From Flavonifractor porci (lineage in GTDB: Bacteria > Bacillota > Clostridia > Oscillospirales > Oscillospiraceae): a DNA stretch of 64,000 nucleotides. The notes below the pieces were generated by a model, which was not told the origin of the DNA, made no database searches, and saw only the letters and a list, made by a program, of their open reading frames with translations. Numbering within the stretch: the first letter of the stretch is position 1; each line of letters starts with the position of its first letter. Shown here piece after piece: positions 41,969 through 50,870 of this stretch. The stretch is from assembly GCF_037572415.1 (NCBI RefSeq), contig NZ_JBBHLB010000001.1:310001-374000 (forward strand), in the 5' to 3' direction. A program made the translations under genes and the position numbers.

Positions 41969-43333
41969 ATGAAAGCCAAGACCATGTTTTACTGTACCGA
42001 ATGCGGCAACGAGCTGCCCAAGTGGGCGGGCCAGTGCCCCGCCTGCAAGGCGTGGAACACCATCGTGGAGCAGCCCACCGAGAGCAAACGGAAAAGCTCT
42101 GCGGCCGCCGCCACGGCGGTGGAGCGGCAGGGGAGGTCCAAACCCCGGCTGATGGACGAAGTGGAGACCACCCGGGAGCTGCGGTTCCAGACCGGCATGA
42201 ACGAGCTGGACCGGGTGCTGGGAGGCGGCGCCGTCCAGGGCTCCCTGGTGCTGGTGGGCGGCGCGCCGGGCATCGGCAAGTCCACCCTCATGCTCCAGAT
42301 CTGCCAGAATTTATGCCGGTTTGCCAAGGTGCTCTATGTCTCCGGCGAGGAGTCCGAGCGGCAGATCAAGCTGCGGGCCGAGCGGCTGGGGGTGAGCGGC
42401 CAGCAGCTCTACCTGCTGGCTGAAACCAGCATGGACGACGTGGCCGAGGCGGTGACCACCCTCCAGCCCGATGTGCTCATCGTGGACTCCATCCAGACCA
42501 TGTACAACGGGGAGCTGTCCGCCGCCCCCGGCAGCATCGGTCAGGTGAAGGACTGCACCATGGCCCTGATGAACCTGGCCAAGGGCCGGGGGGTGACGGT
42601 GTTTGTCATCGGCCACGTCAACAAGGAGGGCTCCATCGCCGGACCCAAGGTGCTGGAGCACATGGTGGACTGCGTGCTCTACTTTGAGGGCGAGCAGCAG
42701 AACTCCTACCGCATCCTGCGGGCGGCCAAAAACCGCTTCGGCGCCACCAACGAGATCGGCGTGTTCGAAATGGCCGACTCCGGCCTTACCGAGGTGCCCA
42801 ATCCCTCGGAAATGCTGCTGTCCGGCCGGCCCCAGGACACCCCCGGCACCTGCGTCACCTGCGTGATGGAGGGGGTGCGGCCGGTGCTGGCGGAGGTCCA
42901 GGCCCTGCTGGCCCCCACCAGCTTCAACGTGCCCCGGCGCACCTGCAACGGCTTCGACTTCAACCGGGCCAACCTGCTGCTGGCGGTGCTGGAGAAGCGG
43001 GGCGGGCTGATGGTCAGCTCCTGCGACGCCTACATCAACGTCATCGGCGGCCTCAATCTGGACGAGCCCGCCGCAGACCTGGCCATGGTGGTGGCTCTGG
43101 CCTCCTCCTTCCGGGACCGTCCGGTGCCCGGCGACCTGGCCGCCATCGGGGAGGTGGGCCTCACCGGCGAGCTGCGGTCGGTGAACGCCCTGGGCCAGCG
43201 GCTCAGCGAGGTCCACCGGCTGGGCTTCACCAAATGCCTGGTGCCCCAGCGCACCGGGGCCAAGCTGGAGGTCCCAGACGGGCTCCAGCTCATCAAGGTC
43301 CGCAACATCCGGGAGGCCCTGGCCTTTTTATAA
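41969..43333 (+). CDS. radA: DNA repair protein RadA (Sms)
   Basis: A 454-residue RecA-like protein: zinc finger CTECGNELPKWAGQCPAC at residues 9-26, Walker A GGAPGIGKST, the RadA-specific KNRFG motif, and a C-terminal Lon-like domain ending GLQLIKVRNIREALAFL. It promotes branch migration in recombinational repair. ATG follows GGGGAGG. Confidence 0.96.
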   Translation: MKAKTMFYCTECGNELPKWAGQCPACKAWNTIVEQPTESKRKSSAAAATAVERQGRSKPRLMDEVETTRELRFQTGMNELDRVLGGGAVQGSLVLVGGAPGIGKSTLMLQICQNLCRFAKVLYVSGEESERQIKLRAERLGVSGQQLYLLAETSMDDVAEAVTTLQPDVLIVDSIQTMYNGELSAAPGSIGQVKDCTMALMNLAKGRGVTVFVIGHVNKEGSIAGPKVLEHMVDCVLYFEGEQQNSYRILRAAKNRFGATNEIGVFEMADSGLTEVPNPSEMLLSGRPQDTPGTCVTCVMEGVRPVLAEVQALLAPTSFNVPRRTCNGFDFNRANLLLAVLEKRGGLMVSSCDAYINVIGGLNLDEPAADLAMVVALASSFRDRPVPGDLAAIGEVGLTGELRSVNALGQRLSEVHRLGFTKCLVPQRTGAKLEVPDGLQLIKVRNIREALAFL

Positions 43334-43378
43334 GGTAGGGGAGCCGCCCAGAAATTTTGGATAAAAATCAAGTCTCTC

Positions 43379-43407
43379 TTGCAAAAAGGGAGAAAATCGG
43401 ATATACT
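43379..43407 (+). promoter_or_regulatory. Promoter of the DUF1858 gene
   Basis: TTGCAA (43379-43384) and TATACT (43402-43407), spacer 17. Confidence 0.8.
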
Positions 43408-43441
43408 ACCCATATCCTAGAAATTTGGAGGTATTCCCTTT

Positions 43442-43648
43442 ATGGCTCAGATCACCAAAGATACCATCATCGGCGATATCCTGGACATCGCTCCCGAGAC
43501 CGCTCCCATCTTCCTGTCCATCGGTATGCACTGCCTGGGCTGCCCCTCTTCCCGCGGCGAGACCGTGGAGGAGGCCTGCATGGTCCACGGCGTGGATGTG
43601 GACGAGCTGCTGGCCAAGATCAACGCCAGCGTGGGCGCGGCTCAGTAA
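43442..43648 (+). CDS. DUF1858 / hybrid-cluster-associated disulfide protein
   Basis: A 68-residue protein with the short helical DUF1858 fold and a CxxC pair in GMHCLGCPSSRGETVEEAC. Relatives (TIGR03980) accompany hybrid-cluster proteins and resemble the N-terminus of ScdA. A redox or metal-delivery role is likely. RBS GGAGGT; its own promoter and terminator flank it. Confidence 0.88.
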   Translation: MAQITKDTIIGDILDIAPETAPIFLSIGMHCLGCPSSRGETVEEACMVHGVDVDELLAKINASVGAAQ

Positions 43649-43655
43649 CAATTGT

Positions 43656-43686
43656 AAAAAAGGAGCGGTCAGACCGCTCCTTTTTT
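43656..43686 (+). terminator. Terminator after the DUF1858 gene
   Basis: Stem of 14 pairs AAAAAAGGAGCGGT/ACCGCTCCTTTTTT with loop CAG. The same arms recur at 43870-43900. Confidence 0.92.
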
Positions 43687-43691
43687 GAAAG

Positions 43692-43860
43692 CTTCGAAAA
43701 ACCGGCAAAGCCGCTTTTTCGAGAAGGCTGCAGCCCGCCGCGCGCGGACAGAGTCCACCCTTGCGGGCTGAGCAGTGTTTTCGTCCACGCACTTGTCGCG
43801 GCCGAAAACAGATTTGGACTTTTTTCACGCCTGCGGGCGCGAACTCTGCGAGGCTCTTTT
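43692..43860 (+). repeat. Multi-hairpin intergenic repeat, copy B
   Basis: Same arrangement and direction as 2050-2241. The 5' hairpin (43695-43706 with 43710-43721) keeps the AAA loop but its arms differ from copy A with three compensated pair changes and one mismatch. It shares GCAGCCCGC.GCGCGC, a TTTTCG/CGAAAA stem around 43774-43807 and a final hairpin with TGCG loop, then GAACTCTGCGAGGCTCTTTT. It lies between two near-identical terminators. Confidence 0.8.
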
Positions 43861-43869
43861 GACAAACTG

Positions 43870-43900
43870 AAAAAAGGAGCGGTTCCACCGCTCCTTTTTT
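43870..43900 (+). terminator. Twin terminator after repeat copy B
   Basis: Same 14-pair arms AAAAAAGGAGCGGT/ACCGCTCCTTTTTT as at 43656, with loop TCC instead of CAG. Confidence 0.9.
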
Positions 43901-43916
43901 CGTAGGAGGTGAAGGG

Positions 43917-44630
43917 ATGCGTCCCATGGAACTGACTCCCCGGCTGCGCTCGGTGGCTCAGCTGGTGCCCCAGGGGGCCAAATTTGCCGACATCGGCACC
44001 GACCACGCCTATCTGCCGGTGTGGCTCCTTCAGCGGGGGATCATTACAGAGGCCCTGGCCTGCGACCTGCGGCAGGGGCCCCTGGACCGTGCCCGGGCCA
44101 CGGCGGAGAAATACGGCCTGACGGAGCAGATGGACTTCCGGCTGTGTGACGGCCTGGCGGGGGTGCGCCCCGGCGAGGCCGACACCATCGCCATCGCCGG
44201 CATGGGGGGCGAGACCATCGCCGCCATCCTGTCCGCCGCGCCCTGGACGTGGCGGGAGGACTGTCTGCTGCTGCTCCAGCCCATGAGCGCCCAGCCCCAG
44301 CTGCGGCTGTGGCTCCAGGAGCACGGCTACACCATTGCCCGGGAAATCCTGACCCGGGAAGGGGATACCATTTATACGACCTTCCAGGTAAAGGCCGGGC
44401 CCATGCCGGAACTCACCGCCGGTGAGCTGTGGGCGGGCCGGCAGAGCAGGGGGGAGGCTGACCCGCTGCGCAGAGAATACTTAAACCGGCTCATTGACCA
44501 GACCGGCCGGGCGGTGGAGGGGCTGCGCCGCTCCACCCGGAGCGCCGACGCCGGACGTCTGGAGGACATGGAGCGGGCCCACCGGGACCTGCTGGAACTG
44601 CGAGAGGAGTGGCTGTCATGGCAACCGTAA
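43917..44630 (+). CDS. trmK: tRNA (adenine-N1)-methyltransferase TrmK
   Basis: Methylates adenine 22 in tRNA. The 237-residue protein has SAM motif FADIGTDHAYLPVWLL near residue 25, ALACDLRQGPLDRA, and the GMGGETIAAIL block of the COG2384 family. ATG 43917 follows AGGAGGTGA at close spacing. It overlaps the Nif3-like gene by 13 bases, its usual partner in Firmicutes. Confidence 0.92.
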   Translation: MRPMELTPRLRSVAQLVPQGAKFADIGTDHAYLPVWLLQRGIITEALACDLRQGPLDRARATAEKYGLTEQMDFRLCDGLAGVRPGEADTIAIAGMGGETIAAILSAAPWTWREDCLLLLQPMSAQPQLRLWLQEHGYTIAREILTREGDTIYTTFQVKAGPMPELTAGELWAGRQSRGEADPLRREYLNRLIDQTGRAVEGLRRSTRSADAGRLEDMERAHRDLLELREEWLSWQP

Positions 44631-45415
44631 GAGAGATCTATCAGTATCTGGATGGGCTGGCCCCTTTTTCCCTCCAGATGGACTTTGACAACGCGGGCTT
44701 TCTGGTGGGCCGGGGGGACCGGCAGGTGGACAAGGTGCTGGTGAGCCTGGACATCACCGAAGAGGTGGTGGCCGAGGCCGCCCAGCTGGGGTGTCAGCTC
44801 ATCGTGTCCCACCATCCGGTGATCTTCCGCCCCGCCAAGTCGGTGACCGACGCCACCCCCGATGGGCGCATTCTGCTCTCCCTGGTGGAGCATAACATCG
44901 CCGCCGTGTGCGCCCACACCAACCTGGACGCGGTGTGGGGCGGAGTGAACGACATCCTGGCCCGCAAGCTGGACCTCACCAACGTGGAGCCTCTGAAGCA
45001 GGACGGCGTGGACGCCGCCGGTCGTCCCTACGGCATCGGCCGGGTGGGCAACACCGCCGGGGTGCCCATGTACGCCCCCGCCTTTGCCGCTTTCGTCAAG
45101 GAGGCCCTGGGGGCCAACGGAGTGCGCTTTGTGGACGCCCGCCGTCCGGTAAGGCGGGTGGCCGTGGGGGGCGGCGCCTGCGCCGACCTGCTCAAGGACG
45201 CCCTGGCCCTGGGCTGCGACACCTTCGTCACCGCCGACGTGAAGTACAACGGCTTCCTGGATGCCAAGGCAATGGGGGTCAACCTTATCGATGCCGGACA
45301 CTATCCCACCGAGCAGGTGGTGGTGCCTGTGCTGGTCAAGTGGCTGGCCGAGGGCTTTGCCAAGGTGGAGGTGCTCACCACCCAGACCCATAAAGAGGTG
45401 TTTTCCTACCTGTGA
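44618..45415 (+). CDS. Nif3-like dinuclear metal centre protein
   Basis: A 265-residue member of the Nif3/YqfO family (also called GTP cyclohydrolase 1 type 2). Metal ligands are seen in IVSHHPVIF, HTNLDAVWGGVND and near the end DAGHYPTEQ. It lacks the central PII-like insert of longer homologs. Function in the family is debated. Coupled to trmK. Confidence 0.92.
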   Translation: MATVREIYQYLDGLAPFSLQMDFDNAGFLVGRGDRQVDKVLVSLDITEEVVAEAAQLGCQLIVSHHPVIFRPAKSVTDATPDGRILLSLVEHNIAAVCAHTNLDAVWGGVNDILARKLDLTNVEPLKQDGVDAAGRPYGIGRVGNTAGVPMYAPAFAAFVKEALGANGVRFVDARRPVRRVAVGGGACADLLKDALALGCDTFVTADVKYNGFLDAKAMGVNLIDAGHYPTEQVVVPVLVKWLAEGFAKVEVLTTQTHKEVFSYL

Positions 45416-45419
45416 GGGC

Positions 45420-45448
45420 TTGTCAAGCACTCAAAAAAGTGATAAACT
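45420..45448 (+). promoter_or_regulatory. Promoter of yebC
   Basis: TTGTCA (45420-45425) and TAAACT (45443-45448), spacer 17. Confidence 0.72.
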
Positions 45449-45486
45449 AGTTGCGCTGATTTTCGACGAGAAGGGAACGAGTACCA

Positions 45487-46215
45487 ATGTCAGGACATTC
45501 CAAGTGGCATAATATTCAGAAGACCAAGGGCGCGGCCGACGCCAAGCGCTCCCAGATCTTCACCAAGATCGCCCGCGAGATGATCGTGGCCGTCAAGACC
45601 GGCGGCAGCGGCGACCCCAACAATAACTCCCGCCTGGCTACCGTTATCGCCAAGGCCAAGGCGGCCAATATGCCCAACGACAACATCAAGCGCACCATCG
45701 ACAAGGCTCTGGGCTCCGGCAACACCGACAGCTACGAGAACGTGGTGTACGAGGGCTACGGCCCCTCCGGCGTGGCCGTCATCGTGGACGCCCTCACCGA
45801 TAACCGCAACCGCACCGCTCCCGAGGTCCGTCACCTGCTGGACAAGTACGGCAAGGGCCTGGGCGCCACCGGCTGCGTGTCCTGGTCCTTCGACCGCAAG
45901 GGCGTGATCGTCATTGAGAAGGAAGACCTGGACGAGGACACCGTCATGATGGACGCCCTGGACTGCGGCGCCGACGACATGCAGGTGGAGGACGAGGTCT
46001 TTGAGGTCTACACCGATCCCGACGCCTTCGGCGCCGTGGTGGCCGCCATGGAGGAGAAGGGCTACACCTTCGTCCAGGCCGCCGTGGAGATGGTGCCTCA
46101 GAACTACGTCAAGCTGGAGAGCGAAGAGGACATCAAGAACATGGAGAAGCTCATCGACCTGCTGGAAGAGAACGACGACGTCCAGAACGTCTGGCACAAC
46201 TGGGATCAGGACTGA
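45487..46215 (+). CDS. yebC: YebC/PmpR family protein
   Basis: A 242-residue protein starting MSGHSKWHNIQKTKGAADAK with the three-domain family layout, including YGPSGVAVIVDALTDNRNRT and the acidic C-terminal part. Members act as transcription regulators, and some relieve ribosome stalling at proline stretches. Codon use is very uniform, as expected of an abundant protein. Confidence 0.95.
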   Translation: MSGHSKWHNIQKTKGAADAKRSQIFTKIAREMIVAVKTGGSGDPNNNSRLATVIAKAKAANMPNDNIKRTIDKALGSGNTDSYENVVYEGYGPSGVAVIVDALTDNRNRTAPEVRHLLDKYGKGLGATGCVSWSFDRKGVIVIEKEDLDEDTVMMDALDCGADDMQVEDEVFEVYTDPDAFGAVVAAMEEKGYTFVQAAVEMVPQNYVKLESEEDIKNMEKLIDLLEENDDVQNVWHNWDQD

Positions 46216-46228
46216 TTCATCTGACAGA

Positions 46229-46266
46229 AAACACCCTGTCCGCATCTGCGGACAGGGTGTTTTTGC
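46229..46266. terminator. Bidirectional terminator between yebC and the SLH protein gene
   Basis: Perfect 15-pair stem AAACACCCTGTCCGC-type arms with loop ATCT, T-rich at one end and A-rich at the other, between convergent genes. Confidence 0.92.
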
Positions 46267-46271
46267 GTCAA

Positions 46272-49200
46272 TTACCAGGAAAAGACCTTCTGCTCCACGC
46301 TCCGGTGAAGGAGGGAGACCATCTGGGCACGGGTGCAGACCAGCTCGGGGCTGAAGCTGCCGCCGCCGGTGCCCTGGGTAACGCCGTGCTCCACGGCCCA
46401 GTTCACCGCACCGGCATAGTAGCTGCCGTTGTCCACGTCAGAGAAGGCGGCTGCCTTCCCGGCGGCAGGAGAACCGGCGGCCCGGTGGAGAAAAGCCACC
46501 GTCTGGGACCGGGTCACCTCAGCGTCAGGGCTGAAGGTATTGGCTCCAGTTCCGCCGGTAATGCCCTGTTCCACCGCCCAGCACACCGCGTCATAGTAGA
46601 AGTCGTTGGCCCCCACGTCCCGGAAGGGGAGCGTCCGGTTCTTGGGCGCGGGGGAGCCTGACGCCCGCCACAGGAAGGTGACGGCCTGGGCACGGGTGCA
46701 GTGGGCGTCGGGGGCAAAGCGGTTTTGATCGGCCCCCTGGGTCACGTTCTCCTTCACCGCCCACCGGACCGCCTCGTAATAGTAGTCGGTCTTGGACACG
46801 TCCCGGAAGGAAACTTCCTTCTCAACGGTGGGCTGCTCCGGGGTGGGAGCGGGGTTGTCCGGAGTTTTCTCCTTGAATGCGGCGGTGATCTTCACAGGGG
46901 AGGCAGGCATGGTAAAGGTATACTGGGTGGGACTCTTTTCGGTCACCTTCACCGTCTTTCCCGCCCGGTCCTGGATTTGCAGCTCCTGCAGGGCATAGCC
47001 CTCATCGGGTTTGACGGTAACGGTGACGGTCCTGCCCCGTGGGGCGCGAAGGGCGCTGAGCTTGAGCGTTCCGTGGGGCACGGTTCCCGCGTTGACGGGA
47101 TAATAGGCCGTTTGAGGGACGGAAGGGTCCTGCTGCCCGGGGATTTCCGGGCTGTGCCCGGCCTGGGCGGAAATGTATGCGATGGTCTTGTCCGCGTCCG
47201 CCTTGCTGGGAGCGGCAGAGGCGCCGGACCAGCGGGGGATATGGGGGTTCTCCCCCTCACTTTTCCAGGTTACGCCGTCGTGCTTGACCGCGTTGGGGGC
47301 GTTCACCCCGGCAGCGGCAGCCTTGCCGCCGGTGATATCGCCGCTCTTGGGGAAGGCGGCGGCTCCGCCCTGGAGGTAGGCCTTGGCGGCAGAGACCGTG
47401 CCGGTGCCGCTGACGGCGTCGCCGCCCCGGTCAAAGGTCCCGTCACCTCCCACGGCCAGCAGGGTACCGCTGCCGGCAATGGCGCCGTTCTCCAGCAGGA
47501 CGGCCGTGCCGCCCACCGAGGTGGCGGCCTGCATCCCGCCGCCGTATACCGCCAGCAGGGCATCGTCGGCCAGGGTCAGGGTACCGCCGGTGACGGAAAG
47601 GCCGGTCTGACCGGCGTAGCTTCTGCCGGTGAGGGGATCAGTGCCGGTGGGGGCCTCGTCGCCTTTGATAAAGACCTGTCCCTTCACCGTCACGTCGCCC
47701 AGCACCGCCACCACCGGCTGGGTATTCTTCCGGGCCTGGCTGCCGTTGGCGATGAAATTGGTATTGGAGTAGATGGCGGCGTTCTCCAGCACCGCGCCGC
47801 CCATGAGCCGCAGCTGTCCGTTGATGGAGGCGCCGGTGAGGAATTTACCGTGGTAGGAATCGTAATTCATGGAGAAAGTACCGCCCTGCTCCACCTGGAT
47901 CACGCCCTGGACGGCGGAGTCCTGGAGGGTCAGTTTGCCGCCGGATTGCACCACCATCTTCACGCTGCTGAGCACATCCATATTCACCAAGGTCAGGTCG
48001 CACCCGGCGGGGATGAGCAGGGTCTGGACCGGCTCCTGGCCGTTGGGCAGGGCATAACCCAGCTTGCCGTAGGTGCCGCTGGTGTGGGAGCCGAACCAGG
48101 CCTTGATCTGCGCGGGGACGGTTACCGTCTCGTTCTCGCCTCCGAAGTCCCGGATGGCCCAGGGCACCATGTCATACAGATATTTACCGTCCTGGGCCTG
48201 GGTAGCATGGTCCAGAGTCAGCCGGTCCACCAGTTTCTCATCCCCACTGTACACCAGGAAGGGGAGGGAGTTGCTGACGGCTTTCCGGCCCTGGTCGTCG
48301 GTGATGGTGACCGAAATCTGGTACTCTCCCTTCATTGCAGGCGTACCGGACAGGGTGAGGGCGCTGTCCAGAGTGGAGTACACCCCCGTCATGCCGCTGC
48401 CCTGGGGGGAGATCTCCACGGCGCTCTGGTCCCGGCGGACGGTGACGCCGCTCTTGTGGAGGGGGAGCCAGTCGCTGTCGGTAGGGGCGGCGTCCTTGTT
48501 CGTCAGGGCACACTGTACCTCCACGCTGCTGTTCTTGTTCACCGTCACGGTGGAGGTGGCGCCGGTGACGGCGTCGTAGCCCTTCTGATCCACCAGGGCA
48601 GGCTCAAAGGAGCCCACCAGACGGACATGCAGGGTCTGTTCGCCGCCGGGCTGGGGCGTCTCATCTCCCACCACCTCCGCCCGGTAGGCTCCTTCCTCAA
48701 GGGTGATCTTCAGCCGCAGATCTTGGTACTGGCTGCTGGAGATGGTAAGGATATCTCCCGAATGGAGGACGGGATTCATGGCGTCAAAGTAGATGGCTGA
48801 TTCAGCGGCGTCCAGATAATAGGTGGGGCCGTTGAGCAGCGGCTTGTAGCTTACCGGCCTCAGCTCCACCGGCTGCTGATCGGAGGAGACACACCGGATG
48901 GCGGTAATACCGTCCACATAGCGGTCCAGGCCGGTAATGGTCAGCTTCAGATAGACAGACAGCACCCGCTCCAGAGATGCGGCAGCACCCGCCGGGTCCC
49001 GCTGCTCAGTGGAGGAGCCTGCATCGGCAGCGGAAATTACCGTTACCTTTTGATTGCGGACATCCAGCTTCAGGTGCAGATCCTCATAACCCTCGGCCTG
49101 GATGGTGCATTTCACCGTGTCCGGGAGATTGGGGGGCAGCATAATGCGTCCGTCGCTGGACAGGCGCACATAGGTGCCGCTTTTCATGGAGAGAGAGCTG

Positions 49201-49439
49201 CCGCCCTCCTGATAGGGGACACCGTCCACGGACAAAGTCTGGATCTTGTCGATCCAGGCGGAGTTTTGGAACCCAAAATCCAGATATACGGCCTTACTGA
49301 AAAAATTGGTGCTCACCGTCTCCACGGGGACGGGGGGCTGGATACCTGCGGCCCATGCCCGAAGGGGCAGCAAGGTAAACAGCATGGCCAGGGACAGAGC
49401 CAGCGACAGCAGCCGTGTCCTCTGTTTGGTGATTTGCAT
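46272..49439 (-). CDS. SLH-domain surface protein with hemoblobin-like and repeat domains
   Basis: A 1055-residue exported protein. The start MQITKQRTRLLSLALSLAML gives a signal peptide ending near AWA. The N-terminal third has repeated beta-rich segments with TLSVDGVPYQ-like phrases that recall the hemoblobin/DUF1533 type (family assignment tentative). Then comes a right-handed beta-helix-like stretch near residues 520-720 (LTLVNMDVLSSVKMV...), a Flg_new_2-type repeat ending MPASPVKITAAF, and three C-terminal SLH domains. ATG 49439 is 11 bases after AAAGGAG. Adhesin or wall polymer protein is likely. Confidence 0.88.
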   Translation of the reverse strand: MQITKQRTRLLSLALSLAMLFTLLPLRAWAAGIQPPVPVETVSTNFFSKAVYLDFGFQNSAWIDKIQTLSVDGVPYQEGGSSLSMKSGTYVRLSSDGRIMLPPNLPDTVKCTIQAEGYEDLHLKLDVRNQKVTVISAADAGSSTEQRDPAGAAASLERVLSVYLKLTITGLDRYVDGITAIRCVSSDQQPVELRPVSYKPLLNGPTYYLDAAESAIYFDAMNPVLHSGDILTISSSQYQDLRLKITLEEGAYRAEVVGDETPQPGGEQTLHVRLVGSFEPALVDQKGYDAVTGATSTVTVNKNSSVEVQCALTNKDAAPTDSDWLPLHKSGVTVRRDQSAVEISPQGSGMTGVYSTLDSALTLSGTPAMKGEYQISVTITDDQGRKAVSNSLPFLVYSGDEKLVDRLTLDHATQAQDGKYLYDMVPWAIRDFGGENETVTVPAQIKAWFGSHTSGTYGKLGYALPNGQEPVQTLLIPAGCDLTLVNMDVLSSVKMVVQSGGKLTLQDSAVQGVIQVEQGGTFSMNYDSYHGKFLTGASINGQLRLMGGAVLENAAIYSNTNFIANGSQARKNTQPVVAVLGDVTVKGQVFIKGDEAPTGTDPLTGRSYAGQTGLSVTGGTLTLADDALLAVYGGGMQAATSVGGTAVLLENGAIAGSGTLLAVGGDGTFDRGGDAVSGTGTVSAAKAYLQGGAAAFPKSGDITGGKAAAAGVNAPNAVKHDGVTWKSEGENPHIPRWSGASAAPSKADADKTIAYISAQAGHSPEIPGQQDPSVPQTAYYPVNAGTVPHGTLKLSALRAPRGRTVTVTVKPDEGYALQELQIQDRAGKTVKVTEKSPTQYTFTMPASPVKITAAFKEKTPDNPAPTPEQPTVEKEVSFRDVSKTDYYYEAVRWAVKENVTQGADQNRFAPDAHCTRAQAVTFLWRASGSPAPKNRTLPFRDVGANDFYYDAVCWAVEQGITGGTGANTFSPDAEVTRSQTVAFLHRAAGSPAAGKAAAFSDVDNGSYYAGAVNWAVEHGVTQGTGGGSFSPELVCTRAQMVSLLHRSVEQKVFSW

Positions 49440-49588
49440 GGCGTTGTATTCTCCTTTCGATGTTCTGATGAGATGCGGCACTCCCCCCCACCACAGAGCT
49501 CTCTGGTTAGCATAAACTAACTTATGGTTCAAAAAAAGGCAACGACCGGAGACAGCCGCTGCGGCGGAGGGGTAGGACGGACAGGTCC

Positions 49589-49617
49589 AGTATATAAACC
49601 GGAAGGGGCCCTGTCAA
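49589..49617 (-). promoter_or_regulatory. Promoter of the minus-strand SLH protein gene
   Basis: On the minus strand TTGACA (49612-49617) and TATACT (49589-49594), spacer 17. The 5' untranslated region is about 145 bases. Confidence 0.85.
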
Positions 49618-49622
49618 CCAAC

Positions 49623-49638
49623 CTTAAGAATTCTTAAG
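49623..49638. promoter_or_regulatory. 16-bp perfect palindrome upstream of the SLH promoter
   Basis: CTTAAGAATTCTTAAG, five bases upstream of the -35 element and 25 bases from the end of the MerR gene. It could be an operator; without a U-run it is not a good terminator. Confidence 0.5.
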
Positions 49639-49662
49639 ATTGGCGGCAGGGCCGGGAGTTCT

Positions 49663-50295
49663 CTATGGGATGTATTCAAAGTGGCGGCAGAGCCATTTGC
49701 CCGCCTTGCTGCCCAGCACCAGGGCGATGGGCAGGGGAATGGCCGCAAAGAGCAGCAAAAAGACCAGCGGATTCCAGGCGGCAGCAAACAGCATGGCGGA
49801 ATAATCAGAAAAATATTCCAGCAAAAAGACGTAAAACCGGAACATGAAATAGACCGCCCACACCATGCAGAAGGCCTCCACCTGGGAACTGTTCGTTCCG
49901 GTGTGGACCCGGTCGGACTCCGGGATGGGACGGCCCTTGACCTCCCGCTCCAGCAGGGCGGCGTAATCCTCCAGGCCGCTGGCCTGGGCGGTGTCGGTGA
50001 AGCGCAGCTTGTCGTAGGCGTCTATGGCCGCCTGGAGCCGCTGCCGGAGGGAAAAGGCCGCCCCGGAGGCGTTCTTCTGAAAATCCTCCATCATGGCGCG
50101 GATCTCCTCCAGAGTGAAGCCCGCCTTCCGCAGGGTGGAGATGGCTTTCAGCCGGTCCACGTGGGCAGGGGAGAAGTCCAGCCAGGTCCGTCCGCCCCGG
50201 CGCTGGGCCAGGGGAACCACCAGTTTTTCCTGCACATAGAACCGCACCGCCCGCTCTGTCAGACCGGTCTGGGCGCATACTTCCTTCATTTTCAT
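49663..50295 (-). CDS. MerR family regulator with C-terminal membrane segments
   Basis: A 210-residue protein. The N-terminal MerR helix-turn-helix reads KMKEVCAQTGLTERAVRFYVQEKLV, followed by a wing and the dimerisation coil up to about residue 95. The C-terminus has two hydrophobic helices (VWAVYFMFRFYVFLLEYF and AAAWNPLVFLLLFAAIPLPIALV in part), so the regulator is probably membrane-bound. No metal-binding cysteines typical of MerR/CueR are seen. Its promoter has the 19-base spacer typical of MerR targets. Confidence 0.88.
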   Translation of the reverse strand: MKMKEVCAQTGLTERAVRFYVQEKLVVPLAQRRGGRTWLDFSPAHVDRLKAISTLRKAGFTLEEIRAMMEDFQKNASGAAFSLRQRLQAAIDAYDKLRFTDTAQASGLEDYAALLEREVKGRPIPESDRVHTGTNSSQVEAFCMVWAVYFMFRFYVFLLEYFSDYSAMLFAAAWNPLVFLLLFAAIPLPIALVLGSKAGKWLCRHFEYIP

Positions 50296-50320
50296 GGGCC
50301 ATCCCTCCTTGGGTAAGGAC

Positions 50321-50351
50321 AGTTTACCATCTGACGTAAGGGAAGAGTCAA
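50321..50351 (-). promoter_or_regulatory. MerR-type autoregulated promoter with operator
   Basis: On the minus strand TTGACT (50346-50351) and TAAACT (50321-50326) are separated by 19 bases, and the spacer holds the dyad TTAC-N8-GTAA (50324-50339). The long spacer with central dyad is the signature of promoters twisted by MerR proteins. Confidence 0.75.
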
Positions 50352-50361
50352 GGGATTTTGC

Positions 50362-50399
50362 AAAAAAAGATGGACCGGAGCTGCACGCTCCGGTCCATC
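50362..50399 (-). terminator. Terminator of rnpB
   Basis: Perfect 13-pair stem GATGGACCGGAGC/GCTCCGGTCCATC with loop GTGCA, followed on the minus strand by seven T. Confidence 0.93.
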
Positions 50400-50405
50400 A
50401 TATCT

Positions 50406-50865
50406 GCAAGTAAGCCTGTAAGCCGGGTTCTGTCCTTTAAGACAGCCATCTATCTCGACGCACCGTTGCCGGTACGCTCAAGCCGCCTCCCCGGGACGGC
50501 CGGGCCGGCCTGTTGTCCCTCCACGGCGTTGCTCCGGATAGAGTTTACAGCGATGGACTGTTCCCAGCCATCGGGTGAGCTCTTACCTCGCCTTTCCACC
50601 CTTACCTCGTCGGCGCAAGCTTCAGATCACTCGCTTCCCCGCAAAGCGGCAAAGCTCGCCCCTTTCGCTGCGCCTCCTCTCCCCACGAAAGCAAACGCTT
50701 TCGCGGGGGCCCCATTAGAGGGGAACCAAGGCGGTATATCTCTGTTGCACTTTTCCTAGGGTCGCCCCCGGCGGGTGTTACCCGTTATCCTTGCCCTATG
50801 GAGCCCGGACTTTCCTCACCCACGGGCCTTTCGCCCCGCAGGCGCGGCTGTCCAGCTTGCTTGCC
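50406..50865 (-). ncRNA. rnpB: RNase P RNA, class A
   Basis: Catalytic RNA that matures tRNA 5' ends. On the minus strand the 5' part reads GAGGAAAGTCCGGGCTCC followed by AGGGCAAGGATAACGGGTAA, and the 3' part ACAGAACCCGGCTTAC; these are the universal conserved blocks. P1 forms from GCAAGCAAGC with GCTTACTTGC at the ends. Length about 460 nt. The ends are set from the promoter at 50871 and terminator at 50362. Confidence 0.95.
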
Positions 50866-50870
50866 CGACT

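Noticed and set aside
46701..48800. Long plus-strand open frame opposite the SLH protein gene
   Set aside because: No recognisable domain and no ribosome binding site; the minus strand has clear SLH domains and a promoter.
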